A DNA stretch of 64,000 nucleotides, from NCBI GenBank assembly GCA_033065855.1, contig JAVXUO010000181.1:99797-163796 (forward strand), given 5' to 3'. Below are positions 27,413 to 38,700 of the stretch, in pieces. The DNA is from Escallonia rubra. Taxonomy: Eukaryota; Streptophyta; Magnoliopsida; Escalloniales; Escalloniaceae. The position numbers were made by a program, and so were the translations under genes. The notes under the pieces are model-generated. The model made no database searches. It was given only the letters and a program-made list of their open reading frames with translations, and was not told the DNA's origin. Each line of letters begins with the position of its first letter. Positions within the stretch are counted from its first letter, which is position 1.

Positions 27413-28422
27413 TAGACTTGGCAAAAGGGTATACCCGTCGGGCACGGATAAAAACGGATTGGGTAAATTTTACCCGATTTTCCCTGGGTAGACTTTTCCT
27501 GGATCCGTACCCTACCCAGGCGGGTAGGGTATTACACGCGGGTAAAACATTAAATTTTACAATTTTTTTGAAACAAATATTCCTGTCTTCTTAGATGTTT
27601 TTCTCCTTTCTTTCTTATTTTATTACACAAAATCAGATCTTCAACATTGCCAATTACTACAATAATCAATCTCTATTGAGATCTATTACACAACAAACAT
27701 AAAATCAAGACCAGGACTCTTGAATATACAAAATAGGACTAAAAAAAATTCAAGATCAGTAGATCTAGTGGCGACGGTTAACCATAGATCGATATTGCCA
27801 ATTACAATAATCGAACTCCATTAACATCTATTACACAACGTCCATAAAGTCAAGATCAGGATTCTTGAAGAAAAAAAAAATACAAGATTAGGATTCTTGA
27901 ATAAATAAAAAAAAATACAAGATGACGATCAACAGCAGATCTAGTGGCGACGGAGGGAAGATCGACGACGGAGGACGGAGAAACGATCGACGACGGAGAG
28001 ACGAAGGCTTACGGTCGATCACTTGATCGGTGGCTACGCGCGGTGACGGATTGACGACAGGGGCGGCAAAGAGTGAAGGGGAAGACGGAGTGAAGGTGGT
28101 GGTGGTAGATCTCGAATGAGGGGCGACGGGAGGCGGCAGAGAAGAACGGGTAGCGGTATGAGAAGTGAGAAGAAATGAAGAAGAGTGAAGAAGAATGAAA
28201 GTGAGAGCAGAGGCTTTAGGGCACAAAATCACAAATGGTTGTATATATAGTTTGAAAAACGGGTAAAGCGTGGGGTAACCCGACCCGGACCGACCCGAAA
28301 ATTAATGTTCGATTCGGGTACGGGTCTAATTTTAGCGGGTAACACATATGTGTACCCGTTCTCGGGGTTTTTGGCCAGGTACGGATCGACCCGCGGGTAC
28401 GGGTAGTAAATTGCCAGGTCTA
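27413..28422. mobile_element. Non-autonomous hAT element, nested
   Basis: The left end starts TAGACTTGGCAAAAGGGTA and the right end on the opposite strand starts TAGACCTGGCAATTTACTA, an imperfect terminal inverted repeat of hAT type. Subterminal regions are packed with GGGTA/TACCC and CGGGT words on both sides. The flanking 8-mers GGGCAAGG (27405-27412) and GGCGAGGG (28423-28430) are only partly alike. No transposase is seen; a 114-codon minus-strand frame inside (27888-28232) is Ser/Pro-rich and unrecognised. Confidence 0.7.
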
Positions 28423-28786
28423 GGCGAGGGTAGAAGAGGGCACGCGATCATGTTGTATGTGCGCATGTGCAGGGTTTGTATGTTTGTGGGTGTGGCTGAT
28501 GGGGATGAGGATGGTGCAGGTGGGTGTTGTGTGTGTGCACTGGTGATCGGTCGTGGTGGGTGGGGTACTGTGGTGTGTGTGGGTGTATCTATGGGGGGTG
28601 GTTGTTGGGCTTGGGCCTTGTGCGTCTTGAAAGACATATTTGCGTCTCTATGTACACAACTATCAACTTTTTTCAACAGAAAGACGGATTTAAGTTCAAT
28701 TAAAATAAATTAAAAATGTTAAGGTGTTATGTGATACAATTGAAACTATAAAATTTTAAATAAGACGACAATGTAAATTTAGTTTT

Positions 28787-28793
28787 TATATAA
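28787..28793 (+). promoter_or_regulatory. Candidate TATA box of the GCD1-like gene, inside the transposon end
   Basis: TATATAA lies 140 bp before the start codon and within the terminal inverted repeat of the element at 26892-28801. No better TATA-like word occurs between it and the start codon. Confidence 0.4.
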
Positions 28794-28932
28794 TTTACCC
28801 TATCAAAATGACCCATTTGGTCAACATTTTGGACGTCATTTACTGAAGCACCGTCGCTAAATTGTCATAGTACGTCGGTGGCAAAAATGCGGACGTGATT
28901 TTGCAACACACAGCCTGCACTTTGCCGGCACG

Positions 28933-31900
28933 ATGAATCCTCTCCGCCGCCTCTCCGCCGCACTCAGACCACCCCTCTTCACCCCCACCACAACCAATCT
29001 CCGTCGACTCTCCACCAAATCAACCGCCGACGACGAGTGGAACAACGCCTGGGAGTCCGCCTGGCTCCCCAACGACCTCACCGCCAAGAACCGCGCCCCA
29101 TGGGAGGCCGACGTCAACTTCTCCCTCTCCCCCGCCCCATCCGCCGCCGTGGTTCTCCCCTCCGACGCTGACGCCGATACTAAAGCATTCGTCGAGGACA
29201 TGGCCGATAACTGGGATCAGCGGCGAAACAGAAGCCCAAAGGCGGCGCAGGCCCAGGCCCAAGCCCAAGCCCAACAATTGGAGCAGGGAAAAGACCAGAG
29301 TAGCCTTTACAGTTTGGAAAATGTGAAGAGGGATTACAGGGTGAAGAAGCAGAGGATACATGCTGGGCTATGGAGTAAGGAGATTGAGAAGCAGGAGGAG
29401 GCCAAGTTGGGTGATTCGGGTTTGGGTGGTGATGACATCGATAAGTTGCTCGATAGCTGCTCTGAGTATGCTTTCCCTTCTCACATATCTTCGCTCTGTA
29501 GCGCTCGCTATGTTTCGTAGTTATTGTCTTGTTTGATTGTTTTTGCGAATTCCCAGCAGTGGATTAGTTCAGTAATTACTATTTGAGTACGAGTCAATGT
29601 TCTTATGTCCCGATTTTGTCTTACTGATTCATAGAAAGTCAAGTGGGGACATAATTATGAAACGGGAGTAATGCACATTTCTTGTTTGACTAGTGTGCTT
29701 GTGTGGGTGGGTTGGTGTGTCAGTTGAACTTGATTAGTTTGATTTGAGGATTACATGAAGCCCATTGATGTATGATTATGTATTCATAGTTAGACAAATT
29801 TAACATATTATTTTGATTGAGAAATAGGAGAGACGTGTAGCATTTTCGTTTATAATATGCACATTTCTGGTTTGGGTTGTTTGCTTGTGTGTGTGTGTGT
29901 TGCATCTAGTTAGTTTGATTTGGGAATGATGTAGCCCATTGATATGTGTTCATTGGTAGATAGATTCTGGATCATTGAACAAATTGGACTTGTTCATTGC
30001 ATGGATTCACTTATTTTTCAGCAAAAAATAGATTCACGTCTATTTATTAATTCGTAGACCTTAACTGGTCACCATTTATTGCATGTGAACTGGTTCAGGT
30101 TGCTATCCTTGTGTTCAACTAATCGGCCATTGCTAATTCTTAGCTACTTGTGTGTTAAGTCCCAGGTGTAGTTTAGGATGGACTGGAGTTGATGAGTTAG
30201 TTTTTAGTGAGAAAATATGAGGCTACGTTGGACTTGGTAAGATTAGGTTAGTTATTGTGTACTGCAACTGAGGTACTGATACCGAGTATCCAAACCGATG
30301 TCTCAAGAAAGTTTTCCAAGAGGGTTAGAAAATACAAATAGAAAAGGAAAGCATAATAGGCTTTTTTGAGATTCCTGTTGCAATCTGGACTTCCCTCGAT
30401 TCTGGCATCAAGTTTGCGACTTAAACATGCTAGATGTACGTTCATTTATCTGGGCCATGGTTCATATGCCTTAGGGAAGCCTTGTGGATGAATACCCCAA
30501 CATCAAGATGACCACTTACAAGAAGATGAATTGCCATTAGTTAGATGTTGATAGAGTTGCTAGAAAGAGGAAATAATGTATGTAGAATTCGAAGATCCCT
30601 CATAAAATTTCAGAAGATGCGTTGCACTGCCTGCTGAAGTTGCATTTCAGCAAACCGCCAAATGTTGAACACAAGTTTCTTGTGAAACTTTTAGGACCAC
30701 ACCTTGCATTTTGGAGACTAGCTATGTGTGTTTTTATATGAAAACCGCCAAATGGTTTTTGAATAGAAAATCATGAAACAGTACGCCCGTTAGATTATCC
30801 TTAGTTTTGTCACAGGCCTTTTGAAAGAATTGGAAACAATTGAAGTTATAATAAATCATCATGGGTTTTGCTTCACAAAGAACCAACATATTTTCTTACA
30901 CAGACATAGGAAGTTTGATGTTTTCTTTCTGAGGCATCTTGGGTTCAATTGACGCAGGATTTTTGACTCTGCCAACGACGATTTGAACAACTCAAAAGTC
31001 CTTGGTTCTTCTGAATATAAAAATAAGCCCGATGGTTGGGAAACAACAGCTAAAGCGCAAGATGGGAATATCTGGGAGATGTCACAGCGGGAAGAAGACA
31101 TTCTGCTCCAAGAATTTGAGCGAAGAATTGCATTCAGTAAATTCCAGGTTGGTTATTTCTATCATATGTTAGTTAGCCTCATGTCTACATTGAACAGCGA
31201 AACAGATGCACGAATGCACTTAATTTTAAACGCTAATTTAGGTTCATGGTAAGAATATAGTTAATGAAGTAGCTGATCTGCATTGTTTTGCCGTTCTCTG
31301 TTGGTCTCATCTCTCTGCTGGCTTAAATTGTAGACCTTATTTTTTTTTGGTTAATAGGAGAATTGCATAGAAAAATTAAAGAAGTAGCCGGCCTTAGGGC
31401 CATACAGATAGGTTACAATCAGAAGGCAGCTATAGCTGCCTGTAAAACAGTGTACTACACATATCTATGAATGGATCATCACAGCAAAAATAAAAGAAAA
31501 TAGGCTAGCGTTGCACATGTTCATCAACCCAATCTTGGTAGACAGTAGTCCGGGCCTGACAAGCAAAAGTAGCAAGGAAGCGTGCTTCCTTCAAAAGGTG
31601 TAGAGCCGCCCAGTCAATGCTAAAATGATGATAGTCCATTACAGTACTACAAAAGTCATAGATAATGGGTGCCACCTTATGATTATAGCAGAATGTGTCA
31701 AGTCTTGCCATTTGGTTTCATATACTATGGTTGTTTCTCTTCGTAGCTTTTGATTTCTAGCCTAAGCAGATCCAGATTAGACAATAACAGATTGACCATG
31801 TGAGTGTTTCGTCGGTAGATTTGTGGCTTAATGCGGACTGTACATGTTTCCCTAAATGGTGTATATTTTATGTCTTCCTGCCTTACAATTGGGTGCCATC

Positions 31901-32261
31901 TTGTATTTGCATCTCGAGGACTCTACTTAGTGCATGTTGTACCCAAAGTTATCGTGTTTAGGGACATTGAAATGCCAAGCGTATTTGTTGATGACTGATC
32001 TTGGAGGTCTTTATTGTGTCTGAGTCACTTCTGCTTGACATTATTGGTATGCAGATAGCAAGTTTCATCAAAACTCACATATTTAGCCGGAGGAGACCTA
32101 TTGATGGATGGAAGTACATGATAGAGGAGTTGGGACCAAATGCCAGGAAAGGAAAGGGTAGCGTCGCAAGGTTACCAAGTCCATCTGATCCATCCACGCA
32201 ACCCTTCAAAGAGGAAAAGACACCAACTGCAGGCAGAATCTCCTCTTGGAAAGGGAGTTAG
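28933..32261 (+). CDS. GCD1: GAMETE CELL DEFECTIVE 1-like mitochondrial protein, three exons
   Basis: Exons 28933-29465, 30958-31147 and 32055-32261 join in frame through GT-AG introns of 1.49 and 0.91 kb, giving 309 residues. The first 30 residues are Arg/Ser/Leu-rich with few acids (MNPLRRLSAALRPPLF), a clear mitochondrial-type presequence. The mature part has DDEWNNAWESAWLP, then a Gln/Ala run (about 105-116), SLYSLENVKRDYRVKKQRIH, and across exon 2 EGNIWEMSQREED-like sequence (here DGNIWEMSQREEDILLQ). Exon 3 gives IASFIKTHIFSRRRPIDGWK and GPNARKGKGSVARLPS. I recognise this as the plant GCD1 family, reported from Arabidopsis as mitochondrial and needed for gametes and early embryos. A role in mitochondrial translation is likely, but I am unsure of it. 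Splice junction 1 falls inside codon 178. The gene is convergent with PRAF. Confidence 0.8.
31361..31715 (-). mobile_element. Possible LINE RNase H-like remnant in GCD1 intron 2
   Basis: The minus-strand frame 31505-31711 contains APIIYDF, then KEARFLATFACQAR and DWVDEHVQ. This is reminiscent of the C-terminal RNase H segment (NxVAHxLAxxA...W) found in plant LINEs and related domain proteins. No adjoining reverse transcriptase is seen. The match is by eye and weak. Confidence 0.3.
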
Positions 32262-32745
32262 ATCTTCGTTTTATAGATTTATTATAGTATTGTATGTATT
32301 GAAAAGACTGTCAAATGAGAGGACCGTGAATCATTTCGTGTATTCTCAATCTCAATGTTCATATTCGTTATGTAAGATTTAAATCCATGACGACTTATCC
32401 GGGTGAAACTGTAGCACTTTTAGCAAGGAGTAGAAGTATGGTGGCACATCGTATTTACACCAAAAAATAAAGGAAAACTAAAATTAAAATAATAATAATA
32501 AAAAAATACAACTACACGTGGTTAAAATTAAGGTGCAAAATATCCACTTTCATAGCTTCTCTCTTTCTGGTTCAGGTTCTTTTCCTACATGGCCTTTTTA
32601 CATTTCAGTCTACCTGTTAATGCCGCAAAAAAGGTAGAAAACAAAATTTTACAATTTCCAGTAGAGAAGAGAGGCTCACAAGAAGCAAACAAGTTGGATT
32701 GGACTCCCTGTACATCAAGTAGAATCAATAGATGCGAGCTGCAAA
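32262..32745. other. Shared 3' region between convergent GCD1-like and PRAF genes
   Basis: The stop codons of the two genes face each other across 484 bp. The middle (32450-32520) is A-rich with AATAAT repeats on the plus strand and could serve polyadenylation in either direction. No other feature is seen. Confidence 0.6.
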
Positions 32746-35700
32746 TTAATCCATTGTTCGTATTTTGTGTCGTTCGCATACTTTGGGGCCATTTTCAGCC
32801 CACCACTTCTCTGCCTGTTGCTCGGTGAAACGTTTCCGACTGTAGGAAGACCAAAAAGAATGATCAATAAGCGTGCACATAAGCATTACAAGCTACAAAA
32901 TCATAAATGTTATTGTATATATAAATCTTAAAAGATGTTTGTTAACGTCCTTGGATTGTAATGGCGACCCACCAACAAATTAGGGTGTAAGTTTGTGAGG
33001 ATATATGCACCGGATCATGTGCACTCTTGACTTCAAATGACTGTCGATGCCATCACACAGTAATATGGATAGTAAAATGTAGTTCAATAGTTGTATGCAT
33101 ATGTAGAAAATATAGGCAGCGCCAACCGTAATCATGCCAGCATAGTTCTGGTTAATTATGTTGTAAATACTCTAGTTGACTCCCAATATAGTAAGGTATT
33201 CTTACCTGAAACGAACTCGTCTGAGTTCATGGCCACCACTGGGTAAGGAGGAAAGAGTAACATAGACTCCTGGTTCATCTTGCACCACCCACTCTGCCTT
33301 CTCATTCCGAGCTTTGTTTCCATTAACCAAGGTTTGATTGCTTGAATTCTCGTTGGACTCGCTTTTAGGAGAAGTTAGGCTTGTCACACTGCTTCCGTTG
33401 GAGTGGCGGCTAGGATCGTTGTATATTTTTTCAGCATCAGAATCTATTTTGTTGCTGGGACTCTGTCCTTCTGGCACTCTTTCAGCCATCTCCTTCAACT
33501 GTCGGGACATTGGAACTTCAATAGAAGTGCAAATAAAATGCACTGAATGGCGGAAAAGGGAAAAGCAGAGGTACAAACAGATACAAGCAAGAATGTAATT
33601 GATTAAAGTAGTTCTCTGTATGTGTGCGCAAGTGCGTTGATGGGAGAGAGAGGGAGGGAGGGAGTTGGTAGTAGGGCTTTGTAGTCTCGTTGAGCAGTCA
33701 CCCATGGCCTCGGAGAAAAGTGAAGAGAAGGTTGGTTCTACTTCTAGTTGGTAGCAGGGAATACAGCCAATATTGCCCTTCAGTCATAATATCCTGAACT
33801 TCTGAAGGAATCAGATCTAGTCTCATAAATAAAACAAAGAGAATGAGGAAAAGTGGGCACTGAAGCTGTAGTTATTTGTTCTTATTCTTTTCTTTCTCCT
33901 ATTAACTGATCCGGAGCTGAACCGCAGGTACATGGATATATTCATTTCTCAGTTAAGATTAATTTGCTTTGTCCATGTCAGGTCTGATCAGCAGGGCAAA
34001 GTATAAAACCGTATACATCATCCGTCTCCAAGAAGGTGGTACCACCTCCATTTTTGAGCCATTAAAAATTCCTTAATTCATAATGTTCAGAATTTTCGCC
34101 AACAAGAGTCACAATACCACCAGCTCTCCTCCACTTCCAAACCACCATCTTCTGCCACCACTTTCCCACCAACACTAACAAACGGCCACCGTCACCAGCC
34201 GCCACCTCCAAACAACCACTAGCCCGACCAGCCACCACCTCTAATCTCCGCCTGCCCCTTCCCCTCCCACAAACCCCAATCCAAAAACCTCCATTGCCGG
34301 CAACCTTGATGCAGCTTCGAATTTCTCAGGTTGGGACTATATATAATCTCTTGATCAGAAGCAGGGCCCTCTCAACTTTCACATCTCTGTCCTTTCACCA
34401 AGGAAGATTTCCAGACTTCACTTGGAGTGGAAAGATTGCCCTGAAATAATATTCAGTCCCAATTTAATTGGAACCGACCAGGCTATTTCTTAGGATCATT
34501 TTGTTAAAGCAGAATTTTTTATCAGCCATGGATGGCAAGACAGTTACGCCATGGACGATGAGAAATCGTCAAAAGTATGAGATCAAAATGATATTGCAAA
34601 CATAGGGGTACTTTGGGATACAAATTATGTCCATAAAATCTTTGACTTTTGAAGTGATACCACCATTTTGAAATGGCAGGAGTACGTTACAGAGATTCTA
34701 ATAGTTCCCCATATTTGAGTGCTAGATATCTTCAAAACAAGAACTTTCTTGATGAGTATGGCTTGTTAAGCTATCTTTAGAGAAAAAAGTAGTTTGACAA
34801 ACACAGGAGTATATGCTTGATTGTTTCTACAACTTACTAGCATAAATGACAACCACTTGCGTCTTGACAAAGGGTGAAGGTGCAATTGGTCGATGGCCAG
34901 TAAAGTTAGTCATATCTAAACATAAGCCCTGAAGAGCATTTGTAACTCTACGAGGATGTGGTGGATGAGACACCGGATGCTTCAAATTGGTGAATGCTGG
35001 ACCGCCATCACATAAGTGATGTGCCATTCTGGGAATTCACCAAAACTCATAAAAAGGGGAATTTTTTTTTGAGACCAGAGGGTAGAAAATGAGGGAAACA
35101 ATAGGACGTCATCTGGCCAAAAATTAGGGAAAAAAAGAAAAAGAAGAAGAAGAAAGGCAGTTGATAAAGCTAGAGGTAAGTCATATCAGAACTTTTATTA
35201 GGAGGTTGTAGCAAAGGATAATGGACGAGATTTACAACCTCATTGAGTTGAAGGATAGTAGCCTTGACTCGTACAACGGCATTAAGGAAGATATTCAACC
35301 CATACAGCTCATCGAGCTCAGTGCTTGGAGTGGCAGCCATGACACGCGGTCCATTCTCAAGGATCCTCGAGTGTAAGGGATTCCATGGCTAAAGCCAAGG
35401 TTCTCTCCGGGACTGTCATCAGCACATATTTGTGCCTAGTCAACAGATTCTCCATCACTCGTTTATATTATTCCATCTTGAGTTGGCTTTCACCTTAACA
35501 CTTAAATGGTACCGTGATGCACACGTCTCCTAGAGTCGACATCCAGCTCAGTATGCTAAACACAATTGTAACATGTGAATATCAATTGAGCCCTGCTCAG
35601 TGTACCATTATTAAGTGCCTGCTAGTTTTACCTTATTTTGGTTGGAATAGAACCGAGGCAAGTCAAATGACCAGCGTCAACCATTGTACTTCTTCTGCAG

Positions 35701-38700
35701 AAGTCTCCACAGCCATGTGTCACGGACTCATTGTGTGGGCATCTAGTGCAGGGGTGCACATGGGAAATATAGGCATTGGACCACACAACGTGCCTGGCGT
35801 GTAATGCCACAGCCTAATGAACTGGCTTTGCACCGATCCTAACATCACCCACGCATTGGGGGATCTATTGGGAAAAGGGCCTGGGAGCCTCATTTAGTTA
35901 TAGTCGGCTGCTTCTGCATGAGAGGGTCCACGACACACGTCTCTTCCATAGAGCTGCCTGATGTTTTCTCCCCAGCCGTTAGTTTTTGGATCCAAATAAC
36001 TTTTGCTTACCCATCCAGTACTCTTCTGACCCTACTGTCTTCGAACCTACGTACCTTTTTGGCTTCATTGTGCTACTTCAATTTTCTACAATACAGAAAC
36101 ACTTCAGACAAATTTGGTTGTTTCGATCACATTCTAACTGGTTTTAGTCATCTATGAGAACTAAAACCAATCAGTCATGTTGACCATCACAAAAGGAATT
36201 TCTAATGATTTTCCTGTAAGATGGACACTAATCTGCCTTAGATAATATAGTTATATATCTTAAATACTCAGCCCAAACTGGCAAGTAGACAACTCCTCAT
36301 ACTGAATACGTGGGTGTACAATGATATTAACGAACACAGTACCATTTGGCGTGGCACATGATGAACATATAAAGTACCTACGAGGAAGTACACCAAAATT
36401 AGAGAAGTGGAAGAACACTGTGCCTATGTGTATAATAAAAAATATGACTAGATTGGTGTTCATTTAGCTGTAGAGGAGGAAACCAATGACTACAGTGTTG
36501 TTGGTGTGAAGCTACTTAATATAGCTATATGATTGAGCTGACAACTACTCAAAAAAATTCTAACTCCTATATTCCCAGAAACAAGAGAAAGTGGGTCAAC
36601 GACTATGTTGCAATCACTATCTGATCACTCTAGTGTATGGTGAGCATGAATTACATGGGAGGGTACGTGTATTTGCGCAGATGTAAGGGTAACCAAAAAA
36701 ACTATGTATATATGTATATATCCATATTTAAAATGCAAAGTGCTAGCAAAACCTAAGTGTGGGAACAGCTAACCTGGACAGTTAGAGACTTGATTACTTC
36801 CTTTGCAGCTTTGCATTTTGCAGCTTCATCTTCTGCTAATGCAGTGGCTTCCTTCAATTCCCTTGATTTTCTTTCTAGTTCAGCCTCAAGAAGTTGAGAT
36901 TTGCTCGCAAGATCTTCTACCTACACTTGTGCATGAAACCTCAACTAAGCAATGTTTCCATCTCCTTAATCCAATTATGGAGAAGTCAAGCATAATGTGG
37001 GTTTTACTAATGTAAATGTGGACTTGCGGTAAAACATCTGATTCCACTGTACCAGTAACCGATATTACAATGCTTTGAACATGACACAAAACCACTAAGC
37101 CCTAGAAGATAGATGACTAATCAACTCATAGACAGAAGTAAAAGCCCTTTATATCTACATGATAGTATAATCTCTAACGCCCAAGCCCTAATTCACGATG
37201 CTCACAAAGGAAGTTTGCCAGAAAACCAGAATAGAATGTCCAAAGATGAAAAGAGCAAATGCCACTGGATGCAATACTGTGCCATTGATTGTTGTTGTGA
37301 CCGCCAATGTGCAAAGGAACTAAAAAAACCTAGGCTCTTAAACTGACTACGACCGGGCAGCTATAAATTTACAAGAAAAATGAGGAAATAGCAATTAATT
37401 AATATCAATCCAACGCTACATACGGCACATTAAGAATTTAAAGAAGAAACATGGAAGAATGGGGGTGGCCTAGTGCCCGTCCCCTGAGGCCCCTGCCATT
37501 GCGGGGTTGAGGAGGATTGTGAAGCAGCCTTACCCCCTCTATGTGGTGAAGCTGTTCCACACAAGAAGCAACTATAGAGTTAGGAAACGAGCTCCGAATA
37601 TATTCAGATGTAAAGTTCTCCAAATTTGCACGCCAACGTTTCATAGCAGTTAATGACAACTAATTTTCAAATTGGGGACACCTCTAAACCTTTAGAATCT
37701 TAAACAGGCTTGGCAGCAGCCTCAGAACCGTCTAAGTTCAGAATAACTGATTCTTCACGAATCACATTTTCGGAGAAATGGTTTAAAAGTGCCACTCTAC
37801 AGTGGAAAATCTACAAGGTTTTACGAATCCAGTAGCTAAGAAAACACTGCATCCTAGAAGAGAAAAGATTAAGGCAGTGGAAGGGATAATGCATCCTTTG
37901 TTCGAGCATTTAAAGGTTTATCAACTATGCAACATGCTAGTGCTCAGCAGTAAAAGTAAACAAAAGATTGTATATTATGGAAATAAAGTGATTATGTTGA
38001 ATGAAACAACTTCTGCAGATAAGCTTACCTGCGCCTTTAAATATACGATCTCCTGGCTTAGACTTTCATTGTTATGCTTTGGATCATAAATAGCCAATTC
38101 TGCTGTAGATAGAGCACGGGTTGGTGTAGGGGTTGCAGATAGAGGTGGACTTGATTTTGCCGAAACGGGAGATATGGCCCGAGAAATCATTCTGGAATTA
38201 GGAGCAGAAGCTGAATGGACATGCTTTGAAGATCCAAACATGGCAGTTGGTGGTTTTGACCAAGAAAAACTTCCCCTCTGGATATTTCCATTTACATTGG
38301 GGAAAAGACGGCCATCATTAGTATCTGTTTTTCCGGTGAGTGTGGAACTTCTGCCTTCAGGCGGATTCAGCGAGTCAGCAGACGAGAGTCTGGAAAATTG
38401 TCCTTGGAATCGACCCCCAGCCTCTTTTTCTGCCAAGTCACCGGATTTATAAAGCATATTCCCACTTCTAACTTTGGAAACTCGCCCAACAGATCCAGAA
38501 TCCATGGCCTTCTGTAGCTTGGTAAAACAATCATCACAGACACGATATGGCTTGCTCGTACTTGGGGCCAACGATGCTTTCAGGGATTTCCTAGTGCTGC
38601 ATACTTTGCAGAAAACAAGCCCGCAATTATAACAATTGTGACGTTTTCTTCTAAAATTAAATGGATTATGACAACCGGAGCACACAGAATTATCAGCAGT

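Larger units (their letters stand above)
26892..28801. mobile_element. Long-TIR DNA element (Mutator-like) carrying a nested hAT element
   Basis: The left end (26892-27030) and the reverse complement of the right end (28665-28801) match over about 130 bp: GTAAATT, then TTCAATTGTGTCATGTACCACC vs TTTCAATTGTATCACATAACACC, CTTAACaTTT, AATTGAA, and TTTCTGTT(a/g)AA. Long terminal inverted repeats point to the Mutator-like group. I could not find a clean target duplication, and the ends are diverged, so it is old. Its interior is broken by the hAT element at 27413-28422. The right end stops about 130 bp before the GCD1-like start codon. Confidence 0.55.
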
